Assembly: GCA_965228575.1 (NCBI GenBank)
Contig: CBDDHW010000045.1
Location: 32,779 to 96,778 of the forward strand
Length of the DNA: 64,000 nucleotides
DNA from: UBA11612 sp965228575
GTDB taxonomy: Bacteria > Pseudomonadota > Alphaproteobacteria > Rhodospirillales > Rhodospirillaceae
Direction: 5' to 3'
The notes beneath the pieces were generated by a model, which was not told where the DNA came from, ran no database searches, and saw only the letters and a program-made list of their open reading frames with translations. Below are positions 1-8,364 of this stretch, in pieces. The position numbers and the translations under genes are program-made. Each line of letters starts with the position of its first letter. Within the stretch, counting starts at the first letter, position 1.

Positions 1-630
1 AGCGCATGGGAAGACTACCTCTCGGGGGCGTTTAACAAGCCGGGCATGAAAGTTCTGGAGATTGGATCCAGAAACGTATCGGGCGCTAACCTCCGGCATA
101 AATTTGCGAACGCTCAATATACCGGTTTTGATCTTTACGACGGAGAAAACGTCGATATCGTCGGCGATGCCCACGCGCTGTCCACCTATTTTCCGGGCGG
201 CGAGAAGTTCGATCTCATTTTTTCAAGCGCGGTTTTTGAACATCTCTATATGCCCTGGCTCGTCGCGCAGGAAATTCAAAAGCTGCTAAAAGTCGGCGGG
301 CACGTTTTTGTCGAGACACATTTTTCGTTTTCTTCGCACGAACGCCCCTGGCATTTCTTTCAATTCTCGGACATGGGGCTCCGGGCTTTGTTTAACGATG
401 CCTTGGGTTTTGATCTGATCGAAAACGGTATGAGCAATCCTGTAAGCGGATATTTTGCCCACGATGCCGACGACGATCTTAAGCACATGCCCGTGACCGA
501 GTTGTACTGTCATAGCGAAATTTTCTGTAAGAAACGCTGCGATGTCGAAAATTTCAATTGGAACCAGGTTTCAATGGACGACATCTTAGAGGGGGCGCGT
601 TACCCCGTGCCTCGGTCTAAGGAGTCCTAA
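1..630 (+). CDS. SAM-dependent methyltransferase (5' end cut off by the window)
   Basis: The reading frame is open to base 1, where it reads SAWEDYLSGAFNKPGMK, so the ATG at 46 is probably internal and the gene starts outside the window. Class I methyltransferase features are visible: the SAM-binding strand and loop VLEIGSRNVSG soon after that ATG, an acidic strand end GFDLYDGENVDIV, and the FDLIFSSAVFEHL segment followed by a helix and LKVGGHVFVET, typical of Methyltransf_11-like domains. The glycine loop is degenerate (EIGSRN rather than ExGxGxG). The substrate cannot be told. It stands alone, with no close downstream gene. The fold is fairly sure; the specific role is unknown. Confidence 0.75.
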   Translation, partial: SAWEDYLSGAFNKPGMKVLEIGSRNVSGANLRHKFANAQYTGFDLYDGENVDIVGDAHALSTYFPGGEKFDLIFSSAVFEHLYMPWLVAQEIQKLLKVGGHVFVETHFSFSSHERPWHFFQFSDMGLRALFNDALGFDLIENGMSNPVSGYFAHDADDDLKHMPVTELYCHSEIFCKKRCDVENFNWNQVSMDDILEGARYPVPRSKES

Positions 631-975
631 CAGCCATATGGTCCCAAACAATGCGTGATGCGCGTGGCTTGTGATGTGACCTCGAGGCTGCCGGGGACGA
701 CCGAGTGGGAATATCCAAAGGTCATTAGTCCACTAATTTCGCAACACTATTACTTCATTAGCTTTTTATATGGTTAGCAACAATCATCAATCTAGCATTG
801 TTCATTGTCCAAATTTTGGCGAATCTATGACTGCGCTTGGAGGAAACAGATCTTCCGTTTCTGATCGAAAATTCTTGAGCGAATTCAGCGGGTAGCTAAA
901 GTCCAAAAATACTTTGTCGAACGATGACAAAATTGAGGTGTGGATTCTAAACGTCCAGGTGAGTCTGATCAGACG
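631..975. other. AT-rich intergenic stretch, no gene seen
   Basis: No credible coding frame. It holds a small inverted repeat (ATTAGT-cc-ACTAAT, 724-737) and a 12-base direct repeat of ACGATGACAAAA (921-932 and 973-984). The second copy spans the start codon of the next gene. I see no clear promoter or terminator. Confidence 0.4.
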
Positions 976-1386
976 ATGACAAAAAATAATAAGACAACAC
1001 CGACAGGTGCTTCTGTCGACGAATTTATCTCCGCAATAAAGAACTCGCGCCGTAGGAAAGACGCTTTGATAGCGCTTGAATTGTACAAAGACGTAACGGG
1101 GGAAGCACCAGTTATGTGGGGCCCTTCAATCATTGGGTTTGGGTCACGAAGTTTCATGTATGCATCAGGCAAAGCGGGAAAAGCACCGGTTGCATGTTTT
1201 TCGCCCCGAAAAGCCAACATGACTTTCTACGTTGGCAATAACTTTGAAGGGGCCGGGACGCTTTATGGCAAGTTAGGGAAGCACAAGAAGTCGGTAGCGT
1301 GCCTTTACATCAATAAGTTGGACGATGTGGATTTAACAGTGTTACGCGAAATTATAAAACGTCAGATTCTCAATAAAGCGATTTAA
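976..1386 (+). CDS. DUF1801 domain-containing protein
   Basis: Protein of 136 residues from the ATG at 976. An upstream GTG at 940 is in frame and would add 12 polar residues; AGGTGA at 958-963 is a weak ribosome site, so the start is not settled. The layout matches DUF1801 (YdhG-like): an N-terminal helix ending in VDEFISAIKNSRRRKDALIAL, then VMWGPSIIGFGSRSFMY, the strand APVACFSPRKANMTFYV, and a C-terminal KKSVACLYINKLDDVDLTVLREII. The family is small, cytosolic and of unknown biochemical function; some members resemble iron-binding or frataxin-like folds. It is monocistronic here. Confidence 0.75.
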   Translation: MTKNNKTTPTGASVDEFISAIKNSRRRKDALIALELYKDVTGEAPVMWGPSIIGFGSRSFMYASGKAGKAPVACFSPRKANMTFYVGNNFEGAGTLYGKLGKHKKSVACLYINKLDDVDLTVLREIIKRQILNKAI

Positions 1387-1567
1387 CCCAGTTTCAAGAG
1401 GCATTCCGTCCAATACTTAAGTATGCGATTTGTTGATCGCCAAATGGGGCTGTACCTAGATAACTTAAGCGCAAACGAATCATGCTATTTGGTAGGTCAT
1501 ATAACTTCCTCAACCGGCAGTATTTTTCTCAAATAGCGTCCTTTACAATATTATCGGCCCTTTACCT

Positions 1568-1978
1568 TTATGAGTCGGTAAACGATGGGTGCCCATCAAA
1601 CTGCTCTGCATCGTCGCCGATGACATACCATGACGGTTTTTCCGTAACGAATTCGTGGAAACGGTTCTTTACGTTAAATTCACTGTCGAGTGCGTTCGCT
1701 GAAATCGGAAAGCTGTCGTTCTCTGAAAGAATTTCGCCCAATGCAGTACCGCATATCCTGCAAAAACAACGTCTATACTTATAAGGAGGAATAGGTTCAA
1801 AAACCTGAACACAATCCTTGCCGCTAATCCATTTCAGATCATGTTTCTTGACGAATACAAGGGCGCTCATACCGACCTTGCGGCACCTAGTGCAATGACA
1901 GGTTCCCATTAAGGTTGGCTCCGCCAACAAGCCGAATTTCACAGCCCCACAGCAGCAGCTTCCGCTAATTAATTCCAT
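1568..1978 (-). CDS. GFA (CENP-V/Gfa) family zinc-binding protein
   Basis: 136 residues from the ATG at 1978, chosen because AAAGGAAG lies four bases upstream; an in-frame ATG at 2017 lacks such a site. Zinc ligands of the GFA fold are present in order: GSCCCGAVKF at the N-terminus, GTCHCTRCRKVGMSALVFV, and CRICGTALGEI in the second half. The family includes glutathione-dependent formaldehyde-activating enzyme, but most members have no proven S-hydroxymethylglutathione activity, so the name should stay at family level. No formaldehyde dehydrogenase gene is nearby. Cytosolic, single gene. Confidence 0.85.
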   Translation of the reverse strand: MELISGSCCCGAVKFGLLAEPTLMGTCHCTRCRKVGMSALVFVKKHDLKWISGKDCVQVFEPIPPYKYRRCFCRICGTALGEILSENDSFPISANALDSEFNVKNRFHEFVTEKPSWYVIGDDAEQFDGHPSFTDS

Positions 1979-2307
1979 TGATCTTCCTTTATTCTTGGCA
2001 ATCTCAAGAAAGAACATTAGGTGAACATACGGTTTTTAGCAATGGCTAAACCGCAGAACTTGAGGTGGGAGAGCCCTTCCACTTCTGGCTTAGTCACGAT
2101 GGTAAGCGACTACATAATCGTGTAAGCCTTTAACCGTTGGCGGGGCAAGATGGGGTGGAGTGTGCCGGGCTGGTAGTGACCCATTTGGTTTTCTTAACAG
2201 TAGCGAGCAAATATTTTACTACCTTATTTCAAAATGGTTAGACCGCAAGAATCATCGAGTGGGACTAGAAAGCGCCCGCTGAAACAATCCTGAAGATCGC
2301 CCAAAAC

Positions 2308-2338
2308 AAAACGGCCCCCACTAGGTGAGGGCCGTTTC
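2308..2338 (-). terminator. Rho-independent terminator after the DUF1552/DUF1592 unit
   Basis: Nine-base stem AAACGGCCC (2309-2317) with GGGCCGTTT (2329-2337) and an 11-base loop. Read on the minus strand the stem is followed by TTGTTTTGG. It lies 24 bases past the stop of the last gene. Bases 1979-2307 hold nothing else I can support. Confidence 0.85.
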
Positions 2339-2361
2339 AATTTGCGCTGTGCGCGAGGGTC

Positions 2362-3486
2362 TTAGTCGTTCGCGCTCGCTGTTTGGGTGACGTGCGCCTC
2401 AACTGGCTCGGCGCCCGCGACTTCATTGCCCGTCTCAACCGGGTGCTGGATAAATACCTGCGCCATGTCCAAGGTAATCGCGCTGGAGATCGCCGTCATA
2501 CGGCCTTCCTCATTCGGATAGGCGTCGGCGAACTTGCGAATTTGCCAGTAGAACTCCGGCGCCTCCAGCTGTCCGTAGGACAAGTGGTGCGAGGACCAGC
2601 TTGTCAGCCACTTGTACAGGGATTCAACGTCATAATAGCCCGCGATCAAGCCGTTCGCGGAGGTTGGCGTCAGGTCCATCTTGAAGCGCATGTCGCGAAC
2701 TTCCAAGGAATACGGCACGCCCGGGAAAATCATCCACGGCCAAATGCCGTCCTTGGCTTCGGTCATCAACACACCGTCTTCGATCACGGCATCGAAGCGC
2801 TGAACGACTTTTTCGCTATAGCGCCGTTCCACACGCTGGGTTCCGCCGGGCGCAACCTTCTCGCCCGAAGCATCGAGCAACAACGGATCGCGGCCACGAT
2901 AAATGGTTACCTTTACCTCCGGATCGTTCGCGAGATCATCCACTTCGGTGATCTCGAGGAGCGTGCGGTTATAGTAAAAGCCCGGGATCTGCTTGTTGGC
3001 AAAAAGTTGCAGCTGACCTTCGGGGCCGCGGAATTGCGAGTTACATCCTGTGACGTTGTAAAACGCGTTGTCGATACCTGGTTCACCCTCAGGGCTGGTG
3101 AAATCGTTTCCGTCCACCCGGCCGTCGAGGTTCAGTCCCTTGGCAATATTGCCGGTCACGTTGATGTATTCAAACTTATTGCCGCCCAAATCCTCGGGAT
3201 ACATCTTAAACGATTCACGGGCGAGTTGGGTGTCACCCACCGGTCCCATATCCGGGAACAGGGTTTTGAAAATCTCGCGTGGTCCATTGGGTGAAAGGCC
3301 GCGCGGGCATTCTTCTTTCCCGTTTGGCGTTTGGTACATGGTCCAGTGCAGCTGGGTGGTCACGTATCCAATGCGCCGGTCTTTGATAATGGAATCGCCC
3401 TCGTCGGCCTGCGTGGCCACGGCGAACCCGGTAACAAGCGCGCCGGCTGCGGCCACGCTGCAGATTTTCTTAGTTAGAGACGTCAT
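2362..3486 (-). CDS. Exported protein of unknown function, last gene of the DUF1552/DUF1592 unit
   Basis: 374 residues. The ATG at 3486 is chosen because GGAGGA sits just upstream; the longer GTG frame at 3501 would start inside that ribosome site. The N-terminus MTSLTKKICSVAAAGALVTGFAVATQA is a clean Sec signal peptide. The mature part has no membrane segment or repeats. It has a few Cys (ECPRG, TGCNSQ) and many Trp/Tyr stretches such as DGIWPWMIFPG and YKWLTSWSSHHLSYGQLEAPEFYW. I do not recognise the family. It lies 39 bases after the PF03640-type gene and just before the terminator, so it is very likely cotranscribed with the unit and acts in the periplasm or outer envelope. The role is unknown. 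Confidence 0.8.
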   Translation of the reverse strand: MTSLTKKICSVAAAGALVTGFAVATQADEGDSIIKDRRIGYVTTQLHWTMYQTPNGKEECPRGLSPNGPREIFKTLFPDMGPVGDTQLARESFKMYPEDLGGNKFEYINVTGNIAKGLNLDGRVDGNDFTSPEGEPGIDNAFYNVTGCNSQFRGPEGQLQLFANKQIPGFYYNRTLLEITEVDDLANDPEVKVTIYRGRDPLLLDASGEKVAPGGTQRVERRYSEKVVQRFDAVIEDGVLMTEAKDGIWPWMIFPGVPYSLEVRDMRFKMDLTPTSANGLIAGYYDVESLYKWLTSWSSHHLSYGQLEAPEFYWQIRKFADAYPNEEGRMTAISSAITLDMAQVFIQHPVETGNEVAGAEPVEAHVTQTASAND

Positions 3487-3525
3487 GTGTTTCCTCCACA
3501 CTGAAAACGTATTAAGCGCGACGCG

Positions 3526-4884
3526 TTAACCGCGACGGCGCGCAAATTCCTCACGAATATAAAAAGCCCGGTAGCCGTTACGCTTGCCTTGCCACTCACC
3601 GATGCCATTGCCCTCGATGTCGCCGGGGTATTCATCTCCGGCGTAGGTGTAAACCGGGCGGTCCAGATAGGCCCATACCCGCAGAGCTCCTTCATCATCG
3701 GCGGTTGCGCGGCGTCCGGTGTTTGGATCGACATATACGATGCTCCACAAAAGATTTGGAGCCACGGCGTCCTCTGCGGCTTCAACATATGGCCACATTT
3801 CCAAGGCCCGGTCCCAATCTCCACCGCCGCCAATGGCGATGCGATAGACCTGCGGGCTTTCCATAGTGTCGCACGCGAGCTGATCTAAGGAATCGTCATT
3901 ACAGGTGTAGTAGTAAATCGTATTGCCATCGGCATCGGCCAACACGTCACCAGCGAGCGAAACCTGTGTCGTGAACCCTTCCGGATAACTCGGGCCGGGC
4001 TGGGTGTACACGTTGTTCCAGCCAGGAACGTCGCCGCCATCATAGCTGCCCATTCTGACGTCATCGGCATACGTATAAACGGGCTTGCCGCGGAACGCCC
4101 ACTGACGCACACCGGCCGCACGGTCGATGATCGTCCATTCGCCTTGGGGCTGTGCGGTCGCCGGTGCGTTCACCGGATTCCATATCAGTGCGCACTCACC
4201 GACGCAGTTCGACAAGTTTTCACCGTCGTGATCCCAAGTGTAAACCGAGTAGCCCTCTTCGTTGACAACCATGCGGCCCAACTTCGTCGTAATCACATTG
4301 AAGCCCGGCGGAATGTTTGGCGGGGGGCCAACCGGCAGACGTGCCGGTGCGGTTCCGCTGCCGCCGTCATTCAGGGTCCAAGAACCGCCATTGGTGTGTC
4401 CAGGCACACGGTCAAGAATAGACGTGTATACCGGCAGTTTGTCATAGGCCCACTGCATGGTCTCATCGTCCCGCTTGACCAAAGTCCAACGGCCGACGGG
4501 CTCAGCATCTTCGGCAGCCAAAAGTGGCGGCCAGGTTTCCGCGCAAGATAAGCGCTGATCAAGTTCAGGCAAATCCATGCCCGGCGGCCACGGGCTCATC
4601 ATGCCCGCAGTTTTGGTGGTGATTTCATCGGTGCACACGGTTTTGTTTTTTGGGTCACCAGAAAACCCAACGCGCATGGCTTTTTGCGGCCATATGTAAA
4701 GGGTTTTACCTTCCTCGGTGGCGAACACCGGGCCATCCAAAACCGTATGGATGACCTGAATGCCTGGCGGCATCGGTACGTCGGCATAGTCTTCGACGAC
4801 CCTTTGGTCCTGGGCGATCGCACCAACGCAGGTGGCGGTAAGAGCAACGCCCGAGATGAGAAGCGTCTTGAACGGATGTTTCAT
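3526..4884 (-). CDS. Exported protein with three PF03640-type (COG4315) repeat units
   Basis: 452 residues with a Sec signal peptide (about 1-24, cleavage near VGAIAQD). Three similar units follow, roughly residues 40-155, 195-295 and 300-420. Each begins with a display such as GKTLYIW, GYSVYTWDHDG or GNTIYYYTCNDD, has a cysteine pair (C84/C114, C227/C231, C328/C338), and ends with WAYDKLPVYT, WAFRGKPVYTY or WAYLDRPVYTY. This is the pattern of the secreted repeat of unknown function (Lipoprotein_15, YxxWxxD type). The family is exported and has no proven activity. There is no lipobox, so it is probably a soluble periplasmic protein. It sits 29 bases after the DUF1552 gene. Confidence 0.82.
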   Translation of the reverse strand: MKHPFKTLLISGVALTATCVGAIAQDQRVVEDYADVPMPPGIQVIHTVLDGPVFATEEGKTLYIWPQKAMRVGFSGDPKNKTVCTDEITTKTAGMMSPWPPGMDLPELDQRLSCAETWPPLLAAEDAEPVGRWTLVKRDDETMQWAYDKLPVYTSILDRVPGHTNGGSWTLNDGGSGTAPARLPVGPPPNIPPGFNVITTKLGRMVVNEEGYSVYTWDHDGENLSNCVGECALIWNPVNAPATAQPQGEWTIIDRAAGVRQWAFRGKPVYTYADDVRMGSYDGGDVPGWNNVYTQPGPSYPEGFTTQVSLAGDVLADADGNTIYYYTCNDDSLDQLACDTMESPQVYRIAIGGGGDWDRALEMWPYVEAAEDAVAPNLLWSIVYVDPNTGRRATADDEGALRVWAYLDRPVYTYAGDEYPGDIEGNGIGEWQGKRNGYRAFYIREEFARRRG

Positions 4885-4913
4885 GCTTCGATCCTTGTGT
4901 GAATGAGCGCGCG

Positions 4914-6272
4914 TTAAACGACGATCTCGCCGATTTCCTTATTGGTCTGATTGCTCTGGTTGCCCCAGTGCGGGATATCCAGACCCACCGCCTTCATCAT
5001 GGTGTACCCCAAGCGGCAGCCGGTGGTGCCATTGCCATCGATATGCAGGCCGGTTTTGATCCGTCCGCCCGCGCGTCCGGCCGAGAACATCGGCAAGCCG
5101 TCGATGGAGTGAATCTTCGCAAACGACTGGTCGGTCGAGGCGTAGATCATCATGTTGTCGAGCAAGGTGCCGTCGCCTTCCTTCACCTGAGCGAAGGAGT
5201 TGACGAAGTAGCCCCAGTTCTCGAACGCACGGCGCAAGAACCATGAGACCATCGGCTGGTATCCGAGTTCCGGATCAACAGACTCTTCGTGGCTCGCCGT
5301 GTGGTGCGGTTTCTCGTAACCGACCTTGGTCGTTGAGGCGAACGACTTGGAGTAGAGCATGTTGAACACACGGGTTTGATCGCATGCGATCGCCATGGTG
5401 AGGAGATCCGTCATGATCTCATGGCGACGCCGTTGAAGATTGACGTCAACACCGCTCGGCAGATCGTCCGCATCATTGAAGGAGGTTGGCGCCACGCAGG
5501 CTTCGCGCGGTTCCGGTTTGGTCAATTGACGATCGAACTGCTTTTCCAAATCGCGCAGGCTGGTGAGGTATTGATCCAGGCGTTGGCGGTCTTCCGCACC
5601 AACCATGGATGACAGTTTTTTGGTGTTGTCCATAACGCTGGAGATCACGCTTTGGCGCACCATGATTTTCGGGTTCGGTTTGAACTCAGGCGCGTTCGGA
5701 TCTTGGAAGTCCGGCCCGAAGATTGTGGTGTAAAGGCCAAGGGGCGAGCCTTCGGACGTATTGATCGAGGTTGCGCTTTCATAAGATTGCGTATCGCGCG
5801 GATCGCCGGTCGCGGTCATGGTCAGATGGGCAAACGGCGTTGTCGTGCCGATCTTTTTAGCCACGGTCACGTCGATGGTTTCGCCCGGACGGTCATTGTT
5901 GTTCATCGGCGCTGCGCCGGACCGCAAAATCATCCATCCTGTCGTGTGGCACAGGTTCGGGGCCGCGTCGCGGAAGCCGTTGAAGTTGGTGTAAAGGTTG
6001 ATGTGCTTTTGCACGGGCGCCAGAGATTCGATTTCCTCCGGCAGCTCCCAGTCCGCACCGGTTTGCTTTGGCGTGAAAATCTTTTCACTCATGCCAAGGC
6101 CCCAGCCCCACGTTCCAAAGCGGACGGGAAGGGGCGCGCCGCTGGCGAGTGCGTTTCCGTTTCCATTGAGGAAGACATTGAGCAATGGCAAGCCGAGGGT
6201 AATGGCAGAGCCGCCGAGTGCGCCCCGCAGGACACGGCGCCGGCTAAGTGAATCTAGAAACGAGTTATTCAT
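4914..6272 (-). CDS. DUF1552 domain-containing protein, Tat-exported
   Basis: 452 residues. The N-terminus carries SRRRVLRG (from residue 10) and then a hydrophobic stretch to about residue 43, a twin-arginine signal; export folded with a cofactor is therefore likely. The rest reads as DUF1552 (PF07586): FGTWGWGLGMSEKIFTP, the conserved LYTNFNGFRD and HTTGWMILRSG region, a central helix QRLDQYLTSLRDLEKQ, and a C-terminal NMMIYASTDQSFAKIHSIDGLPMF. The family is common in planctomycetes and myxobacteria, usually beside a DUF1592-type gene, as here (18 bases apart). No enzymatic activity is established. Length is normal for the family. Confidence 0.88.
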   Translation of the reverse strand: MNNSFLDSLSRRRVLRGALGGSAITLGLPLLNVFLNGNGNALASGAPLPVRFGTWGWGLGMSEKIFTPKQTGADWELPEEIESLAPVQKHINLYTNFNGFRDAAPNLCHTTGWMILRSGAAPMNNNDRPGETIDVTVAKKIGTTTPFAHLTMTATGDPRDTQSYESATSINTSEGSPLGLYTTIFGPDFQDPNAPEFKPNPKIMVRQSVISSVMDNTKKLSSMVGAEDRQRLDQYLTSLRDLEKQFDRQLTKPEPREACVAPTSFNDADDLPSGVDVNLQRRRHEIMTDLLTMAIACDQTRVFNMLYSKSFASTTKVGYEKPHHTASHEESVDPELGYQPMVSWFLRRAFENWGYFVNSFAQVKEGDGTLLDNMMIYASTDQSFAKIHSIDGLPMFSAGRAGGRIKTGLHIDGNGTTGCRLGYTMMKAVGLDIPHWGNQSNQTNKEIGEIVV

Positions 6273-6290
6273 TGTTAACCTCCTCAGGGG

Positions 6291-8024
6291 TTAGTTGGCC
6301 GCGACCGCGTGCGGTGCGGCGGCCTCAGCTGAAACGGATTCGGGTTGGGCGACTTTTGAAAACGCATCGCTAAACGCTATTTTGCGCATCAATTGGGGAA
6401 CACGGTAGCCATTGGCGGCGAAGACCTCCGTCAAAACTTCCGCTTGCCGTTCATTTTCTCGCGAAAGCGGCCCACCGATCGCGTGCGCATAAATCCGGCG
6501 CACAAGACAACTTGGTAATCCAGGGTGATTGCGCAACGCTACGGTCAAGCCCTGAACGTCATCATACTCGGTGCCATCCAACACACCGCTGGCATCAATC
6601 GGTACACCGGCTTCCAAGGACCGGAATTGTCCGCCTCCATCAAAGTTCTCAAGAGATAGACCCATCGGGTCGGTGATCTTGTGGCATCCCGCGCACACCG
6701 GATTTTCCAAATGAAACTCGACCCGCGCGCGAGCGGTTTTTAACTCCTCCGGAGGATCTTCCAACGCGGAAAAGTCCACGTCCGGCGGCGGTGGTGGGAC
6801 TTTTTGACACAAGAACAATTCACGCAAGGCTTTACCGCGCAAGGTCGCCGAGCTGCGGCCCGGGTGCGAGTGAACAGTCAGGAAGCTGACGTGTGTGAGT
6901 ATGCCCGATCGCGGGCTGTCCTCGGGGAAAGTGTAAGGCGTCCAACCTGGGCGCGTTGGCACTTGGTAGATCGCCGCCAGGGCCGGCGACATAAACGTAT
7001 GCTTGGTGGTGAACAGGTCGCGGTAATCCCCGTCCCGCGTGATCAGATGATCGGTGATGGTGCGCAAAGTTTGCTCACGAGAGTCTTCAAGACTCGTTCC
7101 CGTCACAACCGGATAAACAGTTCCGTCCTTAGACAGACTATTGAAATCTTCGAACGCAAACATATCGTCGAAGAATGTTGCTAAGCCGTCGGCGAGTTTT
7201 GGACTGGCCAGCATGATATCGATGACCTCTGCTCGTCCTTCAGGGGTCAGAATCTCGCCGTTCTTGGCATACTCAAGCACCGTGTCGTCGGGCACGGAGT
7301 TCCAGAGGAAGAACGACAAGCGCGAGGCCATGCTATAGGCATCGAGACGTTGCTGGCCGGGATTATCTGGATCAGGCTCGGTAATATCGGCGATCATCAA
7401 CACCATGGGGTCGACAAGCATGCCTTCGAGCACGCCGGAAAGACCGACATAAAAGTCTTCATTGTTTTCAGCCGCTGTATGCGCCTTGGCTACGTATTCT
7501 TGCAGCAAATCCTCCGGAAGAGGCTTGCGGTAAAGAAGCCGACCAACCTTGCTAATGAATTGGGTGGCGCATTCATCATCCGGACCCTCGATGTTTTGAG
7601 GTTCGCACGGGATGAGAGAGTCCCGATGCGAGGGGATACCCTGCTCGATATCCCCGTCACTTACGACTTGCGCGGCGATGGTTGCTGCGGTGCGTTGCAA
7701 CTTCAACATATCGCTTGAGGTAACCCCGACGCGAGAGGCGGTATTCGATACCAGCCCGTCGGTGCGCATCATGGGCGCCATGGTATCGCCGATTTTAATG
7801 CTGTCGCCAAAAACATCGGCGATCATGTTGGCGTATTGCCCTTGCGTGAGAAGGCGCACACGTGCCGGCGTGCTTTCGTCAGGTAAAACTTGGTCTGGAA
7901 GGACGGTTGCAATGGGGGATTGGTCAGCACCAGGCTGAGAACAGGCAGCAATAGTCAATGCGGCCGCGCCAAGGACGCCAGAAACCTTAAGAAAGCGCCG
8001 GACCGTAGGGGGAAACAAACGCAC
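6291..8024 (-). CDS. DUF1592-type multi-domain lipoprotein with CxxCH haem motif
   Basis: 577 residues from a GTG at 8024. This start is decided by GAGGAGGAG (8031-8039) six bases upstream and gives a perfect lipoprotein signal ending in LTIAACS; the ATG at 8081 would bury it. Domains in order: DUF1587-like (LLTQGQYANMIADVFGD), DUF1595-like (QFISKVGRLLYRKPL), DUF1592 (YSMASRLSFFLWNSVPDD), DUF1588 (GILTHVSFLTVHSHPGRSS, with CAGCH at 444-448), and DUF1585 (LPSCLVRRIYAHAIGGPLS). The CAGCH motif suggests covalent c-type haem, so a periplasmic electron-transfer or oxidase-like role is plausible but unproven. It is the first gene of the leftward unit and is divergent from the S9 peptidase. Confidence 0.88.
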   Translation of the reverse strand: MRLFPPTVRRFLKVSGVLGAAALTIAACSQPGADQSPIATVLPDQVLPDESTPARVRLLTQGQYANMIADVFGDSIKIGDTMAPMMRTDGLVSNTASRVGVTSSDMLKLQRTAATIAAQVVSDGDIEQGIPSHRDSLIPCEPQNIEGPDDECATQFISKVGRLLYRKPLPEDLLQEYVAKAHTAAENNEDFYVGLSGVLEGMLVDPMVLMIADITEPDPDNPGQQRLDAYSMASRLSFFLWNSVPDDTVLEYAKNGEILTPEGRAEVIDIMLASPKLADGLATFFDDMFAFEDFNSLSKDGTVYPVVTGTSLEDSREQTLRTITDHLITRDGDYRDLFTTKHTFMSPALAAIYQVPTRPGWTPYTFPEDSPRSGILTHVSFLTVHSHPGRSSATLRGKALRELFLCQKVPPPPPDVDFSALEDPPEELKTARARVEFHLENPVCAGCHKITDPMGLSLENFDGGGQFRSLEAGVPIDASGVLDGTEYDDVQGLTVALRNHPGLPSCLVRRIYAHAIGGPLSRENERQAEVLTEVFAANGYRVPQLMRKIAFSDAFSKVAQPESVSAEAAAPHAVAAN

Positions 8025-8364
8025 GTCAAACTCCTCCTCTCGCGGCATACAGGCATGACTTTTGGTCATGAGCCTTGCCACGTCTAAAAAATCTGATTAT
8101 CGGTTGCACACCACCGCAGTTGAAATCGCAACCCAACTCCACCTTGCCTTTATATTTAATAACACGACCGTCCGTTCACAAGAAGAACTCTTGGGGCCCT
8201 TCCCTTCGAATTCAGTCGGGCGTGTCTTTCCTGCAAATCAGAGGTAAAGTTATTTAATAACAATGTGTTAGGATAAATAGAATTAACGGTTTTCTTCGGT
8301 GCGCGATAGATGCACCCTAGGCATAGGACAACCTTAAGCCGTAATCAAAGAGTAGGGGGAGAGA
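8025..8364. promoter_or_regulatory. Divergent promoter region with a repeated TATTTAATAAC site
   Basis: 340 bases between two divergent units. TATTTAATAAC occurs twice, at 8153-8163 and 8251-8261, 98 bases apart. The second copy is the right part of a perfect inverted repeat GTTATT-T-AATAAC (8249-8261). The region is AT-rich beside GC-richer genes. Two equal sites suggest a regulator binding for both directions; this is inference. Ribosome sites mark both ends: GGGGGAG before the ATG at 8365, and GAGGAGGAG before the GTG at 8024. Confidence 0.4.

Noticed and set aside
1482..1784. 100-residue plus-strand open frame
   Set aside because: Overlaps the GFA-type gene on the other strand, which keeps all zinc ligands.
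2383..3294. 303-residue plus-strand open frame
   Set aside because: It lies wholly antisense to an exported protein gene with a signal peptide, ribosome site and terminator; its translation shows no domain.
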